In this document: positions 18,137 through 27,459 of the stretch, in pieces
Numbering within the stretch: position 1 is the first letter of the stretch
How the letters are laid out: every line of letters starts with the position of its first letter
Notes under the pieces: model-generated
What the model was told of the DNA's origin: nothing
Database searches by the model: none
Seen by the model: only the letters and a program-made list of their open reading frames with translations
Program-made: the position numbers and the translations under genes
Assembly: GCA_039513195.1 (NCBI GenBank)
Contig: JBCCRM010000020.1
Coordinates: 24,075-88,074 of the forward strand
DNA length: 64,000 nucleotides
Direction of reading: 5' to 3'
Source of the DNA: Thermohalobaculum sp039513195
GTDB lineage: Bacteria > Pseudomonadota > Alphaproteobacteria > Rhodobacterales > Rhodobacteraceae

Positions 18137-19909
18137 TCAGAGCGGGAAGAGAACGACGATGGCGCCGATAAAGGCCATTGCCGCGCGTCGGACGGGATTT
18201 CCGGACGCAATCACAGCCCAAGACACTGCGGTCAGCCCCAAGGCCACCAGTGCCGCCGCGGCGAACGCCGCCCATGGTTGGTCGGCAAGCCCAATCAGCG
18301 CCGGTTTCGCGACCATGCCGAGGGGGATCAAGTAGAGCCCGAGGCCAAGCGCCATGGCGTGAAGCGCGACCTTGAGCCAGTTTTCGCCGACCATGCCGGC
18401 GGCGATGAAGACAGCCCCGCAGACCGGCGGGGTGATCGTAGAGAGGAGCGCGAACCAGAACACAAAGAGATGGGTTTGCAGCGGTGCGAGGCCCAGCTCG
18501 ATCAGCGCGGGACCGGCGACCGAGACGCAAATGACGTACGCCGCCGTGGTCGGCACCTCCATTCCGAGGATGAGACAGGCGAGCGCGGTCAGCAACACCG
18601 CCGGCCAGAGCGAGCCGCCAGAGGCTGACAGGATCAGCGAAGTAACTTTCACGCCAAGCCCGGTCACCGACAACACGCCGATCACGATGGAAGCGCAGAG
18701 GATGATCGCCGCAATCGTCGCGATCTGATGCCCCGCCGTCAGGCACGCCCCGGCGAGCCGCCGCCCAAAGCGGGAGAGGCTGGGGATCAGCCTTGCGTTC
18801 AGAGGCAGCAGGCAGAAAGCCGCCAGGATCGCAAGGCAGGCGGCGTATTGCGGCGTGAAACCGCCTAAGAACAGGCCGATAAGCAGGACGGCGAAGGGCA
18901 CCGCGAAGAAAGCGGCAGTGATCGCGACCTCTCGCCGAGCCGGGCGCTGCTCGGCGGGCAGGCCCCGAAGGCTATGGCGCCCCGCAAACGCGTCGATCCC
19001 GACCCATACGGCGAGGAAGTACAGTATTGCAGGCAACAGTGCAGCCGCCATGATCTGGGTGTAGGGAACGCCCGTTAGCTCCACCATCACGAAGGCGCCG
19101 GCGCCCATCAGGGGCGGCATGATCTGCCCACCGGAGGAAGCGACCGCCTCCACAGCACCCGCTAGGGCGCGGGGATAGCCTAGCCGGGTCATGGCCGGCA
19201 GCGTCACGGCGCCGGTGGAAGCGACATTGGCCGATGCCGAGCCAGAGATCGACCCGAACAGCGCAGAGGACAGGACGGAGACTTTGGCAGCCCCCCCGCG
19301 CAGCCCGCCTGCCGCGGCCGAAGCGAGGTTCATGAAACCCTGCCCGGCCTCACCCGCATTCAAGACGGCGCCGAGGATCACAAAGATGGCGACGATCGAG
19401 ACGGAAACGCCAGTAAGGCTGCCCCAAAGACCGCCCTCGGCGATAGTGAGTGTGCCTAGGAAGCTCGCCACCGGCAGGCCGGGATGGCCGAATTCGCCCG
19501 GGATCGCGTCACCGAAAAGGCCGTAGGCCAGCGCCATGGCCGCGACCAAAGGCAAAGGCCAACCGATCGCCCGCCGCGCCATCTCCAGTACTGCGAGAAG
19601 CAGCAGGGTGGCGAGCGCCATCTGCCCAGTCCCCTCGAGGAACCCGTATTGGTCCCCCAGCGCATCGGCGTTCCAAGCGATCCAGAGACAGGCGGTGATG
19701 GTCGGCACTGCCAGCACCCAGCCGCTGACCAAGGCCACCCTGCCCTGCGCTGCGAAGACCAGCGCCCAAGGCACCGCCAAGGCCATATGCAGCGGGCGGC
19801 TGACCAGGTTTGGCACGAGGCCGGAGAAAATTAGCCAAAGATGAAAGACGACCGAGACGGCGCCGAGGGCGGTCCATAACCCGTGAGCCGCCCGGCCCGG
19901 CGCATCCAT
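18137..19909 (-). CDS. TAXI-type TRAP transporter, fused DctQ-DctM permease
   Basis: 590-aa multi-spanning protein. The first ~150 residues supply the small-permease-like helices and the rest is the DctM-like large permease (FVILGAVLNAGEAGQGFMNLA, GSISGSASANVASTGAVTLPAM, SGGQIMPPLMGAGAFVM, GMEVPTTAAYVICVSVAGPAL). Fusion of the two permease parts is the rule for TAXI TRAP systems. It begins 9 nt after the TAXI solute-binding protein gene and ends the six-gene operon. It uses an ion gradient to take up the ligand delivered by the binding protein. Substrate unknown; carboxylates are usual for the class. Confidence 0.93.
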   Translation of the reverse strand: MDAPGRAAHGLWTALGAVSVVFHLWLIFSGLVPNLVSRPLHMALAVPWALVFAAQGRVALVSGWVLAVPTITACLWIAWNADALGDQYGFLEGTGQMALATLLLLAVLEMARRAIGWPLPLVAAMALAYGLFGDAIPGEFGHPGLPVASFLGTLTIAEGGLWGSLTGVSVSIVAIFVILGAVLNAGEAGQGFMNLASAAAGGLRGGAAKVSVLSSALFGSISGSASANVASTGAVTLPAMTRLGYPRALAGAVEAVASSGGQIMPPLMGAGAFVMVELTGVPYTQIMAAALLPAILYFLAVWVGIDAFAGRHSLRGLPAEQRPARREVAITAAFFAVPFAVLLIGLFLGGFTPQYAACLAILAAFCLLPLNARLIPSLSRFGRRLAGACLTAGHQIATIAAIILCASIVIGVLSVTGLGVKVTSLILSASGGSLWPAVLLTALACLILGMEVPTTAAYVICVSVAGPALIELGLAPLQTHLFVFWFALLSTITPPVCGAVFIAAGMVGENWLKVALHAMALGLGLYLIPLGMVAKPALIGLADQPWAAFAAAALVALGLTAVSWAVIASGNPVRRAAMAFIGAIVVLFPL

Positions 19910-19918
19910 GGGTTGGCC

Positions 19919-20869
19919 TCAGAGATGCTCTGGCGCCAGTGCGATCCCTTGCTCCCGGTAATAGCGGACCGCACCGGGGTGGATCTCGGTCCCGATATTC
20001 GCCAGCATTTCCGGCGACACGCCATCCCACCATTTCGCAGCCGCGCCCATGGCGCCCTTCTGCTCCCAATAGGTCTTGGTCAGACCATAAGCGGTCTCTT
20101 CATCCATCTCGGTCGTGGTGTAGGCGACCACGGGCAGCGAGGTGGTGACGATATCCTCCGTCTGCCCCGCATAAGTCCCCGCCGGGATCACAAGGCGCGT
20201 ACGCTTGGTCTGGGCGATCTGCTCCTCGGTCAGCGAAAGCACCGTCACCCCGGTCCCGGCCGCAGCCTCGACCACATTCGGCGCAGGATAGCTGCCGGCG
20301 GTCACGAACCCGTCGATCTGGCCGTTCTTGAGCGCGGGGACGGCGTTCGAGAGCTCGGCATCCGCGAGCTCGACTTTCCCCTCCAGCCCGAAGAGGCCCA
20401 GATACTTCGCCCCCTCCCGCGCACCGAAGGACCCTTTGCCCAGCAGGATGGTCTTCCCCTCCAGCCCAGCGAAATCGTCGACCCCACCATCGGCGCGGAC
20501 GACGAAATGCATGGTCAACGAGGGGATGGGGAACAGCGCCCGGATCTCGGCGAATTTCGGGTTGCCTTTGCCCTCGAACATCGCCTTTTCGCCGCGGGCC
20601 AGGCGGACCAGGGCGGGTGGCGTCGTGAACACGTAGTTGCCGGTACGTCGAGCGGCCTCCATCACGTTCTGGACCGAGCCCTGGCTCTCCTCGACCGTGA
20701 CCGAAATCTCGCCGCCGGTACCGTCCTTCACCGCCTCGGCCAATTGCACGGCCATTTGGTAATAGGACGACGTGGTCTTTGCGGATTTGTATGTGACACG
20801 GGTCTCGGCCAGCGCGGCGGGTGCCGTTAGCATCAGGGCGATAGCGAGCAGACGGATTGCGGCGGTCAT
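19919..20869 (-). CDS. TAXI-family TRAP solute-binding protein
   Basis: 316-aa periplasmic protein. MTAAIRLLAIALMLTAPAALAE is a classical Sec signal peptide with cleavage after the Ala-Leu-Ala region. The mature part shows TAXI features: TYKSAKTTSSYYQMAVQLAEA, GSFGAREGAKYLG, DGFVTAGSYPAPNV and the C-terminal GAVRYYREQGI. Start at 20869 is supported by GGGAGGGACC immediately upstream, rather than an in-frame ATG at 20974 that would hide the signal peptide. It lies 28 nt after the lyase gene and 9 nt before its permease. Unlike most TAXI SBP/permease pairs it shares an operon with a complete DctPQM system. Confidence 0.92.
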   Translation of the reverse strand: MTAAIRLLAIALMLTAPAALAETRVTYKSAKTTSSYYQMAVQLAEAVKDGTGGEISVTVEESQGSVQNVMEAARRTGNYVFTTPPALVRLARGEKAMFEGKGNPKFAEIRALFPIPSLTMHFVVRADGGVDDFAGLEGKTILLGKGSFGAREGAKYLGLFGLEGKVELADAELSNAVPALKNGQIDGFVTAGSYPAPNVVEAAAGTGVTVLSLTEEQIAQTKRTRLVIPAGTYAGQTEDIVTTSLPVVAYTTTEMDEETAYGLTKTYWEQKGAMGAAAKWWDGVSPEMLANIGTEIHPGAVRYYREQGIALAPEHL

Positions 20870-20897
20870 TGGGTCCCTCCCATGGGTCGCGGACCGG

Positions 20898-21779
20898 TCA
20901 CTCTCGGGCGCCGGCATAGCGGATCTCTTCAGCGTAATAGGCGTCGAACCCGACCCGGGCGCGCAGCTCGGCAAAGTCCAGCAGCGCGGTCGGATGGCTT
21001 TCGGTTTTCAGCGTATCGAGCGCCTCGACCATCGCCTTCATCGCCGCGGACATCAGCGTCAGGGGATAGGCAGCGACAGTGAAGCCTAGGCGCGCGAGTT
21101 CGGCCGGTGGCAGGATCGGGGTCTCGCCGCCTTCCACCATATTAGCCAGATGGGGCGCAGGCACCTCGCGGCAGATTTGGGCCATCTCCTCCGGGGTCTT
21201 CGGGGCCTCAACGAAGAGGATATCGGCCCCGGCTGCGCGGAAGGCAGCGGCGCGTTCCAAAGCCTCGTCGAGGCCGTGGCCATGGCGCGCATCGGTGCGG
21301 GCGAGGATCAGGATGTCGTCGCCTTCCTCCCGCGCATCGACCGCCGCCTTGATCCGATCAACGGCCTCCGCGCGCTCGACCACCAGCTTTCCCTTGGTAT
21401 GCCCGCAGCGTTTCGGGGCCACCTGATCCTCGATCATCACAGCCGCCGCACCCGCTCTGGCATAACCCTTCACGGTCCGTTTTACATTCAGCGCATTGCC
21501 ATAGCCCGTGTCCCCGTCGCAAAGGACCGGCACGGAGGTCACCGCGCAGATATTGCGCACCGTGTCCACCATCTCGGCATAAGAGATCAGGCCCGTATCC
21601 GGCTGCCCGATCCGATGGGCGGAGACGGCAAAGCCCGACATGAACGCCGTGCGGAACCCTGCCTGCTCGATCAGCCGGGCGGACAAGGCATCGCCGCAGG
21701 ACGGCGTCACCAGCAGGTCACCCGCAGCCAGAAGGGCCCGCAGCCGGGCGGCAGGGCTTAAAGATTGAAGGGCAGCCAT
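20898..21779 (-). CDS. Isocitrate lyase / PEP mutase family lyase
   Basis: 293-aa TIM-barrel enzyme of the ICL/PEPM superfamily. Seen are VTPSCGDALSARLIEQAGF, the metal-binding loop CDGDTGYGNALNVKRTV, EDQVAPKRCGHTKGK with the catalytic-Cys motif KRCGH, and LILARTDARHGHGLDEALERA. The KRCGH motif argues for C-C bond cleavage (methylisocitrate, dimethylmalate or related 2-hydroxy diacid) over PEP mutase or phosphonopyruvate hydrolase chemistry. Start at 21779 (MAALQSLSPAARL) overlaps the end of dctM by 22 nt. It sits between two TRAP systems in one operon, so its substrate is probably one of the imported acids. Confidence 0.85.
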   Translation of the reverse strand: MAALQSLSPAARLRALLAAGDLLVTPSCGDALSARLIEQAGFRTAFMSGFAVSAHRIGQPDTGLISYAEMVDTVRNICAVTSVPVLCDGDTGYGNALNVKRTVKGYARAGAAAVMIEDQVAPKRCGHTKGKLVVERAEAVDRIKAAVDAREEGDDILILARTDARHGHGLDEALERAAAFRAAGADILFVEAPKTPEEMAQICREVPAPHLANMVEGGETPILPPAELARLGFTVAAYPLTLMSAAMKAMVEALDTLKTESHPTALLDFAELRARVGFDAYYAEEIRYAGARE

Positions 21780-23032
21780 AGCACGATGTCCTTGAACAGC
21801 GTCACCAACAGGACTGTCAGCAGCATGAGGAGCAGGAAGGGCCAGACCCCTCGGGCGACCTCCCCCATCCCTGCCTGGCCGACCGCTTGAATGACATAGA
21901 GGTTTAACCCCACCGGCGGGGTGATCAACGCGCATTCGACCATGATGACGAAGAAGACGCCGAACCAGATCGGGTCGATCCCCAGGGCTGCCAGCGTACC
22001 GGCGAGAACCGGGACCATGATCAGCATCATCGAGAGCGCCTCCATAAAGAGGCCCATGATCAGGAGCACGCCGGCGACCACCAGGATGAAGAGACCCGCA
22101 GTATCGATATTGGCGGAGATAAGCGCCGAGATCTCCTGCGGAATACGCCAGAGCGCGATGGCCTTGGCGAAGACCTTTGCGCCCGCGACGATCAGCAGAA
22201 TCGCGGTGGAGGTCTTCATGGCGTCCCGCACCGCCTCCTTCAGCCCGCCCCAGGTCAGGCTGCGCAGCACCAGGCCCGTGACAACAAGAGCGCCGATAAA
22301 GCCGATGGCCGACGCCTCGGTCGGGGTGAACCATCCTTGATAGATGCCCAGGATCACGAACACTGCCAGGAACACGGTCGGCGAGGCGCGCAGCGCGGTG
22401 GTTCGCCGCGTTTTCCCGGTCGCTGCCGGCATCGGCTGATAGCTGCCGGAGAGGCGCGCATAGGCCATCGAATAAAGCACGAAGAGAACGACCATCAGAA
22501 GGCCGGGCCCAATCCCGGCGAGAAACAGCGAGAGGACGGATTCCTCGGTGATCACGCCGTAGATGATCAGAATGATCGAGGGCGGGATAAGGATCCCTAA
22601 GGTGCCTCCGGCCGCCAGAAGGCCAAAGACGAAGTGGCGGGGATAGCCGCGCTCGACCATCTCCGGGATCGCGACCGTGCCAATGGTCGCCGCCGTCGCT
22701 ACGGAGGAGCCGGAGATTGCCGCGAAGATCCCACAACTCAGCACCGTGGCGACCGCCAGCCCACCAGGCCAGTGGCCAACCCAGGCCTGCACCGCGGCGA
22801 AGAGGTCGCGACCGACCCCGCCCTTCAACAGCACATTCGACATGAGCAGGAACAGCGGCACGGCGATCAGCACGAAGCTGTCGAGCGTCGAGAGCACGCC
22901 GGAGGGCGCCATCATCGGGGAGAACCCACCGAAGGCGAGCAACCCAAGCCCGAGCCCGGCCAGTGCGAAGGCGACCGGTACGCCTGCGAGCAGCAGCGCG
23001 AACAGCGCCAGCAGGATCAGGGCCGTTTCCAC
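21758..23032 (-). CDS. TRAP transporter large permease (DctM)
   Basis: 424-aa integral membrane protein with about 12 helices, the ion-coupled translocation subunit. Family motifs: LLMSNVLLKGGVGRDLF, GSSVATAATIGTVAIPEM, GLLAAGGTLGILIPPSIILIIYG and the late ITPPVGLNLYVIQ. Length is typical. It starts 4 nt after the dctQ stop and its 3' end overlaps the ICL/PEPM-family gene. Together with the upstream DctQ and DctP it forms a complete tripartite importer. Confidence 0.94.
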   Translation of the reverse strand: METALILLALFALLLAGVPVAFALAGLGLGLLAFGGFSPMMAPSGVLSTLDSFVLIAVPLFLLMSNVLLKGGVGRDLFAAVQAWVGHWPGGLAVATVLSCGIFAAISGSSVATAATIGTVAIPEMVERGYPRHFVFGLLAAGGTLGILIPPSIILIIYGVITEESVLSLFLAGIGPGLLMVVLFVLYSMAYARLSGSYQPMPAATGKTRRTTALRASPTVFLAVFVILGIYQGWFTPTEASAIGFIGALVVTGLVLRSLTWGGLKEAVRDAMKTSTAILLIVAGAKVFAKAIALWRIPQEISALISANIDTAGLFILVVAGVLLIMGLFMEALSMMLIMVPVLAGTLAALGIDPIWFGVFFVIMVECALITPPVGLNLYVIQAVGQAGMGEVARGVWPFLLLMLLTVLLVTLFKDIVLWLPFNL

Positions 23033-23036
23033 CGGT

Positions 23037-23513
23037 TTAGGCGCCCCGACCGATAGCGAGGCGAAGGGTCTCTACCAATGCCTGCAGCCCGAGCAGCAGG
23101 AAGGACAGCGGCACCGCCGCCTGTGCCCACCAATTCGGGATGTCCATCATCGTTCCCGTGGTACGGCCGCGGGTGAAGCTGTCCCAGGCAATCGGGGTTC
23201 CGTAGAGGACCACCAGACCGGCCAAGACGATCACAAAGGCGAGCGACACAAACCGCATCGCCCTCTGTCCGCCCGGTCCGAGGCGTTCGGTCACCACCGT
23301 GACGCGGATATGGGCGTCTTTGCGTAACAGCGAGGCAGCCGCCGCCAAGGTCGCCCAGACGAACACGAGGCGCGATAACTCCTCCGCCCAAATCGTTGGA
23401 GCATTGAAGAAATACCGCGCCACCACCTCAAAGGCGAGCATCAGGCCGATGACGAACAGCGCCCAACCGCTGAGCGCTGCCAACCCATCGGAGAGCCGGT
23501 CGATCAGGCGCAT
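23037..23513 (-). CDS. TRAP transporter small permease (DctQ)
   Basis: 158-aa four-helix membrane protein. The N-terminal helix WALFVIGLMLAFEVVARYFF is followed by TIWAEELSRLVFVWATLAAAA and KDAHIRVTVVTERL, the standard DctQ signature. It contacts DctM in the inner membrane. ATG follows GAGGGTCG-type sequence 34 nt after dctP; the downstream dctM begins 4 nt after its stop. Confidence 0.92.
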   Translation of the reverse strand: MRLIDRLSDGLAALSGWALFVIGLMLAFEVVARYFFNAPTIWAEELSRLVFVWATLAAAASLLRKDAHIRVTVVTERLGPGGQRAMRFVSLAFVIVLAGLVVLYGTPIAWDSFTRGRTTGTMMDIPNWWAQAAVPLSFLLLGLQALVETLRLAIGRGA

Positions 23514-23547
23514 CGCCGACGACCCTCAACCAGCCCGACGCTCCGCG

Positions 23548-24543
23548 TCAAAGTCCGTTCGCCGCGTCGAGCACTTCGGCACCGAGGGGACCCGCGCTCT
23601 CCAGCCATTTTTCGATAACCGGGGCAGAGGCCGCGCGCCATGCCTCCAGCTCCGCGGCCGAGGGGCGGTAGACCGTCATGCCATTCGCCTCCGCCTCAGC
23701 ATAGGCCTCCGCCTCGATCGTCGCCATACGGTCGCGGACGTCGATTTCGGCATTCCGGGCGGCAGCCTCTATAACCCCGCGCTCTTCATCGGTCAGGCCC
23801 TGCCAGAACGCGTCATTTACCACCACGATGAACTCGATATCCGCATGGTTGGTGACGGTTATCGTGTCCATCACATCCCAAAGCGAGCGGGACTTCACCC
23901 CCGAAACCCCGGTCATACCGACATCCACCGTCCCGCGCTGATAGGCCAGGAACTGCTCGGAGCCCGAAATCAGCGTTGGCGCACCGCCAAGCACATCGAC
24001 CCAGGTGCCCAGCGTCTTGCCAAACACCCGCGCCTTCTTGCCCTCCATCTCGTCGGGCATCTTCATCGGCTCGCCATTCGAGAGCAGGACCACCCCGCCA
24101 TAGGCCTGCCACCACAGCACCCGGTTCCCGGTCTCCAGGATAGCCTCGTCGAGCGGCGCCCGAACCGGGCTGTCCGGGGCGACGGCCTTCCGCACCTTAT
24201 CCTCGGTGTTCAGCACGAAGGGCTGGTAGAACACGTCGACCGCCGGCACATCGCCAACGAAGCGGGTCAGCGAGGCGACGCCCATCTCGATCTGGCCGGA
24301 GCCGACCGCTTCCGGCACGTCCTTATCTTTGAAGAGCTGTGCAGAATCGTAAATCTCGACGGTGATGTCGGACTTCGCCTCGACCTCCTCTTTGAACATC
24401 ACGAGGTTCTGGCCGAGATGGCTTTTCAGCGGCAGCTGTAAAGTGATCCGCAAGGTCGTGTCGGCGAGGGCCCCGGGTGCCGTTGCGAAAACGCTTAGGC
24501 CAAGGGTAGCCGCGCCCAGCAGGGCGGCGAAACGGTCGATCAT
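23548..24543 (-). CDS. TRAP transporter solute-binding protein (DctP)
   Basis: 331-aa periplasmic binding protein and first gene of a six-gene operon. MIDRFAALLGAATLGLSVFATAPGALAD is a Sec signal peptide. The mature part shows the DctP fold: LPLKSHLGQNLVMFKEEVEAKSDI, YDSAQLFKDKDVPEAVGSGQIEMG and VSGVKSRSLWDVMD. GGGAGG is 5 nt from the ATG at 24543; the ATG at 24546 would be only 2 nt away. The usual Arg of the DctP selectivity filter is plausibly in GKKARVFG, in line with a carboxylate ligand. Confidence 0.92.
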   Translation of the reverse strand: MIDRFAALLGAATLGLSVFATAPGALADTTLRITLQLPLKSHLGQNLVMFKEEVEAKSDITVEIYDSAQLFKDKDVPEAVGSGQIEMGVASLTRFVGDVPAVDVFYQPFVLNTEDKVRKAVAPDSPVRAPLDEAILETGNRVLWWQAYGGVVLLSNGEPMKMPDEMEGKKARVFGKTLGTWVDVLGGAPTLISGSEQFLAYQRGTVDVGMTGVSGVKSRSLWDVMDTITVTNHADIEFIVVVNDAFWQGLTDEERGVIEAAARNAEIDVRDRMATIEAEAYAEAEANGMTVYRPSAAELEAWRAASAPVIEKWLESAGPLGAEVLDAANGL

Positions 24544-24703
24544 CATATCCTCCCAAGTCGTCCGGATCCCCGGTTCACCCGGGTTTCGATGCAGGGTCGC
24601 CGCTCGCCCGCACGATGTCAACGCGGGAGCCATTGCCGCCAGCCGGATTGCGCCGGCCGCCCAGGCGTGGAACTTTGCTGGGCAGCCTCGCGGGGAGGAG
24701 CCC

Positions 24704-25876
24704 ATGGCCAGGCGTTTCGATCTCGACTGGTTGCGCGTTCTGCTATTCGGATTGCTGGTGCTCCATCACACCGCCGTCGGCTTCGCACCGTTCGGCCAAG
24801 CTATCTACGGATTTGCCAACGACACTGGCGGCGGGCCGCCGATGGCGCTGGCGATCTATTGGAGCCATGGCTGGCGCCTGCCGGCGCTGTTTCTGATCGC
24901 CGGCATCGGGACCTGGTTTGCCACGGCGCGGGGGGCCGGCGCAGGCTTCATGGCGCGGCGTATTACGCGGCTGCTAGTGCCGTTCCTGGTCGGCAGCCTG
25001 GTGTTGAACCTCGCGGCCGGGCTGGCCGTCATTGCAATCCTGGGCATCGAAGACCCGGACCTGTCCAGCGGGCCCGAATGGTGGCTGCCGATGCCACCCT
25101 TTCTGGCGATGCATCTGTGGTTCCTGGGCAATCTCGCGCTCTATACGCTGCTGTGCTGGCCACTGTTCCTGGTGCGGGAGCGCCTGATGGCCCTATCCGC
25201 CCTACCTGTCGGGTGGTTCGTGGCAGCGCTGGCGGCCGCGGTGACGGCGATTGCAGTCGCGACCAAGCCCTTCGGCGCTGCGGTCACGGGGGAAGGGTAT
25301 CAGCTCTACTGGTATGCGGGTATCTTCGCGGGCGGCTACGTGATCGGCGCCCACCATACCGCGGTTCTAGACTGGGCCGCGCGGTGGGTCTGGTGGCTGC
25401 TCGCCCTAGGGTTTGTGCTGTTCTCAACGGAAGTCACGTTGATCGAGACCGCGCGCCTGACCTCCGACGCGCGGGCCGAAGCCTATGCGGCGGGAGGATG
25501 GGCGACCCGCGGGCTCGCGCCGCCGTTTGGGGCGCAGGCGGTGGCCCAAACGGCGGTGGAGGGGTTGAACGCCTGGGCCTGGTTCCTGGCGGCATTGGGC
25601 CTGGCGGCGCGATATCTGAACCAGGACGGGCCGTGGCTGCGCACGCTCTCGCCCGCGGTGTTCCCAGTCTATGTACTCCACTTCCCGGTGGTGCTGATCG
25701 GGCTGGCGCTGCTGTCCTTGGTCCCATGGCCGTGGCCGCTGGAGTTGCTGCTGCTGGCAGTCGCAACCTTCACGCTCTCTGGGTTGGGCTATCTGGCGAC
25801 GACAAGGATGGGGCCGCTGGCCTTTGCGTTCGGGGGGCGGGCGCAGATTGCGTCGGGATCGACATCAAAGGCATAG
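24704..25876 (+). CDS. Acyltransferase-3 family membrane protein (OpgC-like)
   Basis: 390-aa polytopic membrane O-acyltransferase. FDLDWLRVLLFGLLVLHHTAVGF contains the conserved Arg and His-His of the family, and YWSHGWRLPALFLIAGIGTWF continues the active-site region. About ten hydrophobic segments follow. GGGGAGGAG precedes the ATG by 4-5 nt. Members transfer acyl groups to sugars or glucans in the membrane; OpgC succinylates periplasmic glucans. The acceptor here is unknown. It is divergent from the TRAP operon with a 160-bp spacer, so it may share regulation but need not share function. Confidence 0.83.
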   Translation: MARRFDLDWLRVLLFGLLVLHHTAVGFAPFGQAIYGFANDTGGGPPMALAIYWSHGWRLPALFLIAGIGTWFATARGAGAGFMARRITRLLVPFLVGSLVLNLAAGLAVIAILGIEDPDLSSGPEWWLPMPPFLAMHLWFLGNLALYTLLCWPLFLVRERLMALSALPVGWFVAALAAAVTAIAVATKPFGAAVTGEGYQLYWYAGIFAGGYVIGAHHTAVLDWAARWVWWLLALGFVLFSTEVTLIETARLTSDARAEAYAAGGWATRGLAPPFGAQAVAQTAVEGLNAWAWFLAALGLAARYLNQDGPWLRTLSPAVFPVYVLHFPVVLIGLALLSLVPWPWPLELLLLAVATFTLSGLGYLATTRMGPLAFAFGGRAQIASGSTSKA

Positions 25877-25981
25877 AGCATCTGTGTCCGAACGGATGAA
25901 GACGCGGAAATCTAGCTAGATGAGTGACTTGTCAGCTCTTACGCCGGGTTTTACAAGCCTGGCGCGCAAGACAGAAAGGAC

Positions 25982-26003
25982 CGCGCCCGGCCGTGTGGGC
26001 GCG
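25982..26003. terminator. Possible hairpin terminator between convergent genes
   Basis: A perfect 7-bp stem, CGCGCCC pairing with GGGCGCG, around an 8-nt loop. It sits between the acyltransferase and the convergent MmgE/PrpD gene. The minus-strand exit side contains a T-richer stretch (CCTTTCTGTCTT). Confidence 0.45.
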
Positions 26004-26075
26004 ATGAAAGCGAACGCGCCCGGGGGAGTGTGATCCGGCGCGGTTGGGCTGGGTAAAAAATCCTCCCTTAGGCGG

Positions 26076-27455
26076 TCAGCAGCCTACGCCAGTATGCCGA
26101 TGCCCCGCCGGGTGAAGCACCAAATCCATCAATCCGGCGAACATCGCGCCGGGAGAGAGCAACGTGTCCCGACTGGCGAGGAGCGCCTCTGCCCTCTCTA
26201 CACCAAGGGTTGGGGCAGCGAAGTCGCGGATCTTTCCTGCGCATTCGTCCCGGGACAGAGGCGCCTCCGGCCCGCCGCGCGCGTCAACACAGAACGCCTC
26301 GAACCGCTGACCGCCCCGAAGCGTCACGACCACGTCAGCGCGGCGGTGTGCGGGAAAGGCCGTATCATGGGCAGGATCGACCGCGGCAGAGATTAGGGGC
26401 AGCAGCGCCGCCACAGCGGGGTCCGAGAGGCCGTCGCCCGCCACATGCTGCGGCCCGATACGACCATGGACCAACATCGTCGCGACCGCGAACGGTAGGG
26501 AATACTGCGCCCGGGACGTCGTGTCGGGCATGCCCGCGAAGAGACGCACCGCCTCGGCAAAGCTGCGGATCTGGACCGAGGCCACCTCCTCTGCGCTGAA
26601 CCCGTGCTCTGCCTGAAGCGCTGCCACGGCGTCGATGGCCGCATGGGCCCAACGGCAAACAGGATAGGGTTTTATGTAGTTTCGCTCGATGGTCCAATCG
26701 CTGCCGAGATCGGCCCAGAGATGCGCAACCTCCGGCGCCGTAACGGTGATCGCGGGCGCACCGTGGAAGCCTTTGAGCGCCATCACCGCTGCGGTCATGC
26801 CGGTCAGCGCCCCGATGCCGGAGCCGTCATGAAGCATGGTAGGGTTGTCGATCTCGCGCATCATCTGGCTGCGCGGCCCGTGATACTCGGCGATTCCGAG
26901 CGCGTGGCGCAGCGCCTGGGTATCCCCACCGAGAAGCCTGCAGGCGACCGCCGCCACTCCGAGCGCGTTCCACGCGCCGGAGGTATGGTAATCGCTGACC
27001 GTCGCGTGAAGCGCCACGGCCGCCCGGGCCGAGACCTCATAGCCGATCACCATGGCGTCCAGCGCCTCTCGCGCCGTCAGCGCCGGCAGCCTTTCCGCAC
27101 AGGCAAAAATCGTTGGGACGACCGCGCATCCGATATGACCCTTGGTCGAATTCAAACCGTCATGGGCGTCGAGATTGTCGATCTGGCTCGCGGCGGCAAA
27201 GGCCGCTCCGGCGAGGCTAGCCCGCCTGCCATCGAACATGATCCGCGCCTGCCAATCCGCTGATCCAGAGCCATAAAGCGCGAGCGCCGTCTCTCGCGCA
27301 ATCCGGCCGGCATCGAGTGCAGCAGCCCCAGCGGCGACCGCCACCGTGTCGATCAGCAGCATCGCCGCCGTCTCCCGGGCACTGTCCGGGATCATGGGCG
27401 CGGGGTCGAGGGTGAAGCGCGCCACCGCATCGATCACTGGCAGGGTCTGGTCCAT
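26076..27455 (-). CDS. MmgE/PrpD family protein
   Basis: 459-aa member of the MmgE/PrpD family, which includes 2-methylcitrate dehydratase, cis-aconitate-type enzymes and iminodisuccinate epimerase. Seen are the N-terminal helical domain (ARETAAMLLIDTVAVAAGAAA), AAASQIDNLDAHDGLNSTKGHIGCAVVP, the central MMREIDNPTMLHDGSGIGALTGMTA and YIKPYPVCRWAHAAIDAV. It is last in a seven-gene operon and starts 4 nt after the methyltransferase stop. By family it should dehydrate, isomerise or epimerise a carboxylated intermediate. The exact reaction cannot be read from the sequence. Confidence 0.9.
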   Translation of the reverse strand: MDQTLPVIDAVARFTLDPAPMIPDSARETAAMLLIDTVAVAAGAAALDAGRIARETALALYGSGSADWQARIMFDGRRASLAGAAFAAASQIDNLDAHDGLNSTKGHIGCAVVPTIFACAERLPALTAREALDAMVIGYEVSARAAVALHATVSDYHTSGAWNALGVAAVACRLLGGDTQALRHALGIAEYHGPRSQMMREIDNPTMLHDGSGIGALTGMTAAVMALKGFHGAPAITVTAPEVAHLWADLGSDWTIERNYIKPYPVCRWAHAAIDAVAALQAEHGFSAEEVASVQIRSFAEAVRLFAGMPDTTSRAQYSLPFAVATMLVHGRIGPQHVAGDGLSDPAVAALLPLISAAVDPAHDTAFPAHRRADVVVTLRGGQRFEAFCVDARGGPEAPLSRDECAGKIRDFAAPTLGVERAEALLASRDTLLSPGAMFAGLMDLVLHPAGHRHTGVGC

Positions 27456-27459
27456 GCGC

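Noticed and set aside
20898..21779. PEP mutase or phosphonopyruvate hydrolase linked to the phnX relic
   Set aside because: The KRCGH motif is that of the lyase branch, and the phnX pseudogene is 6.5 kb away in a different transcription unit.
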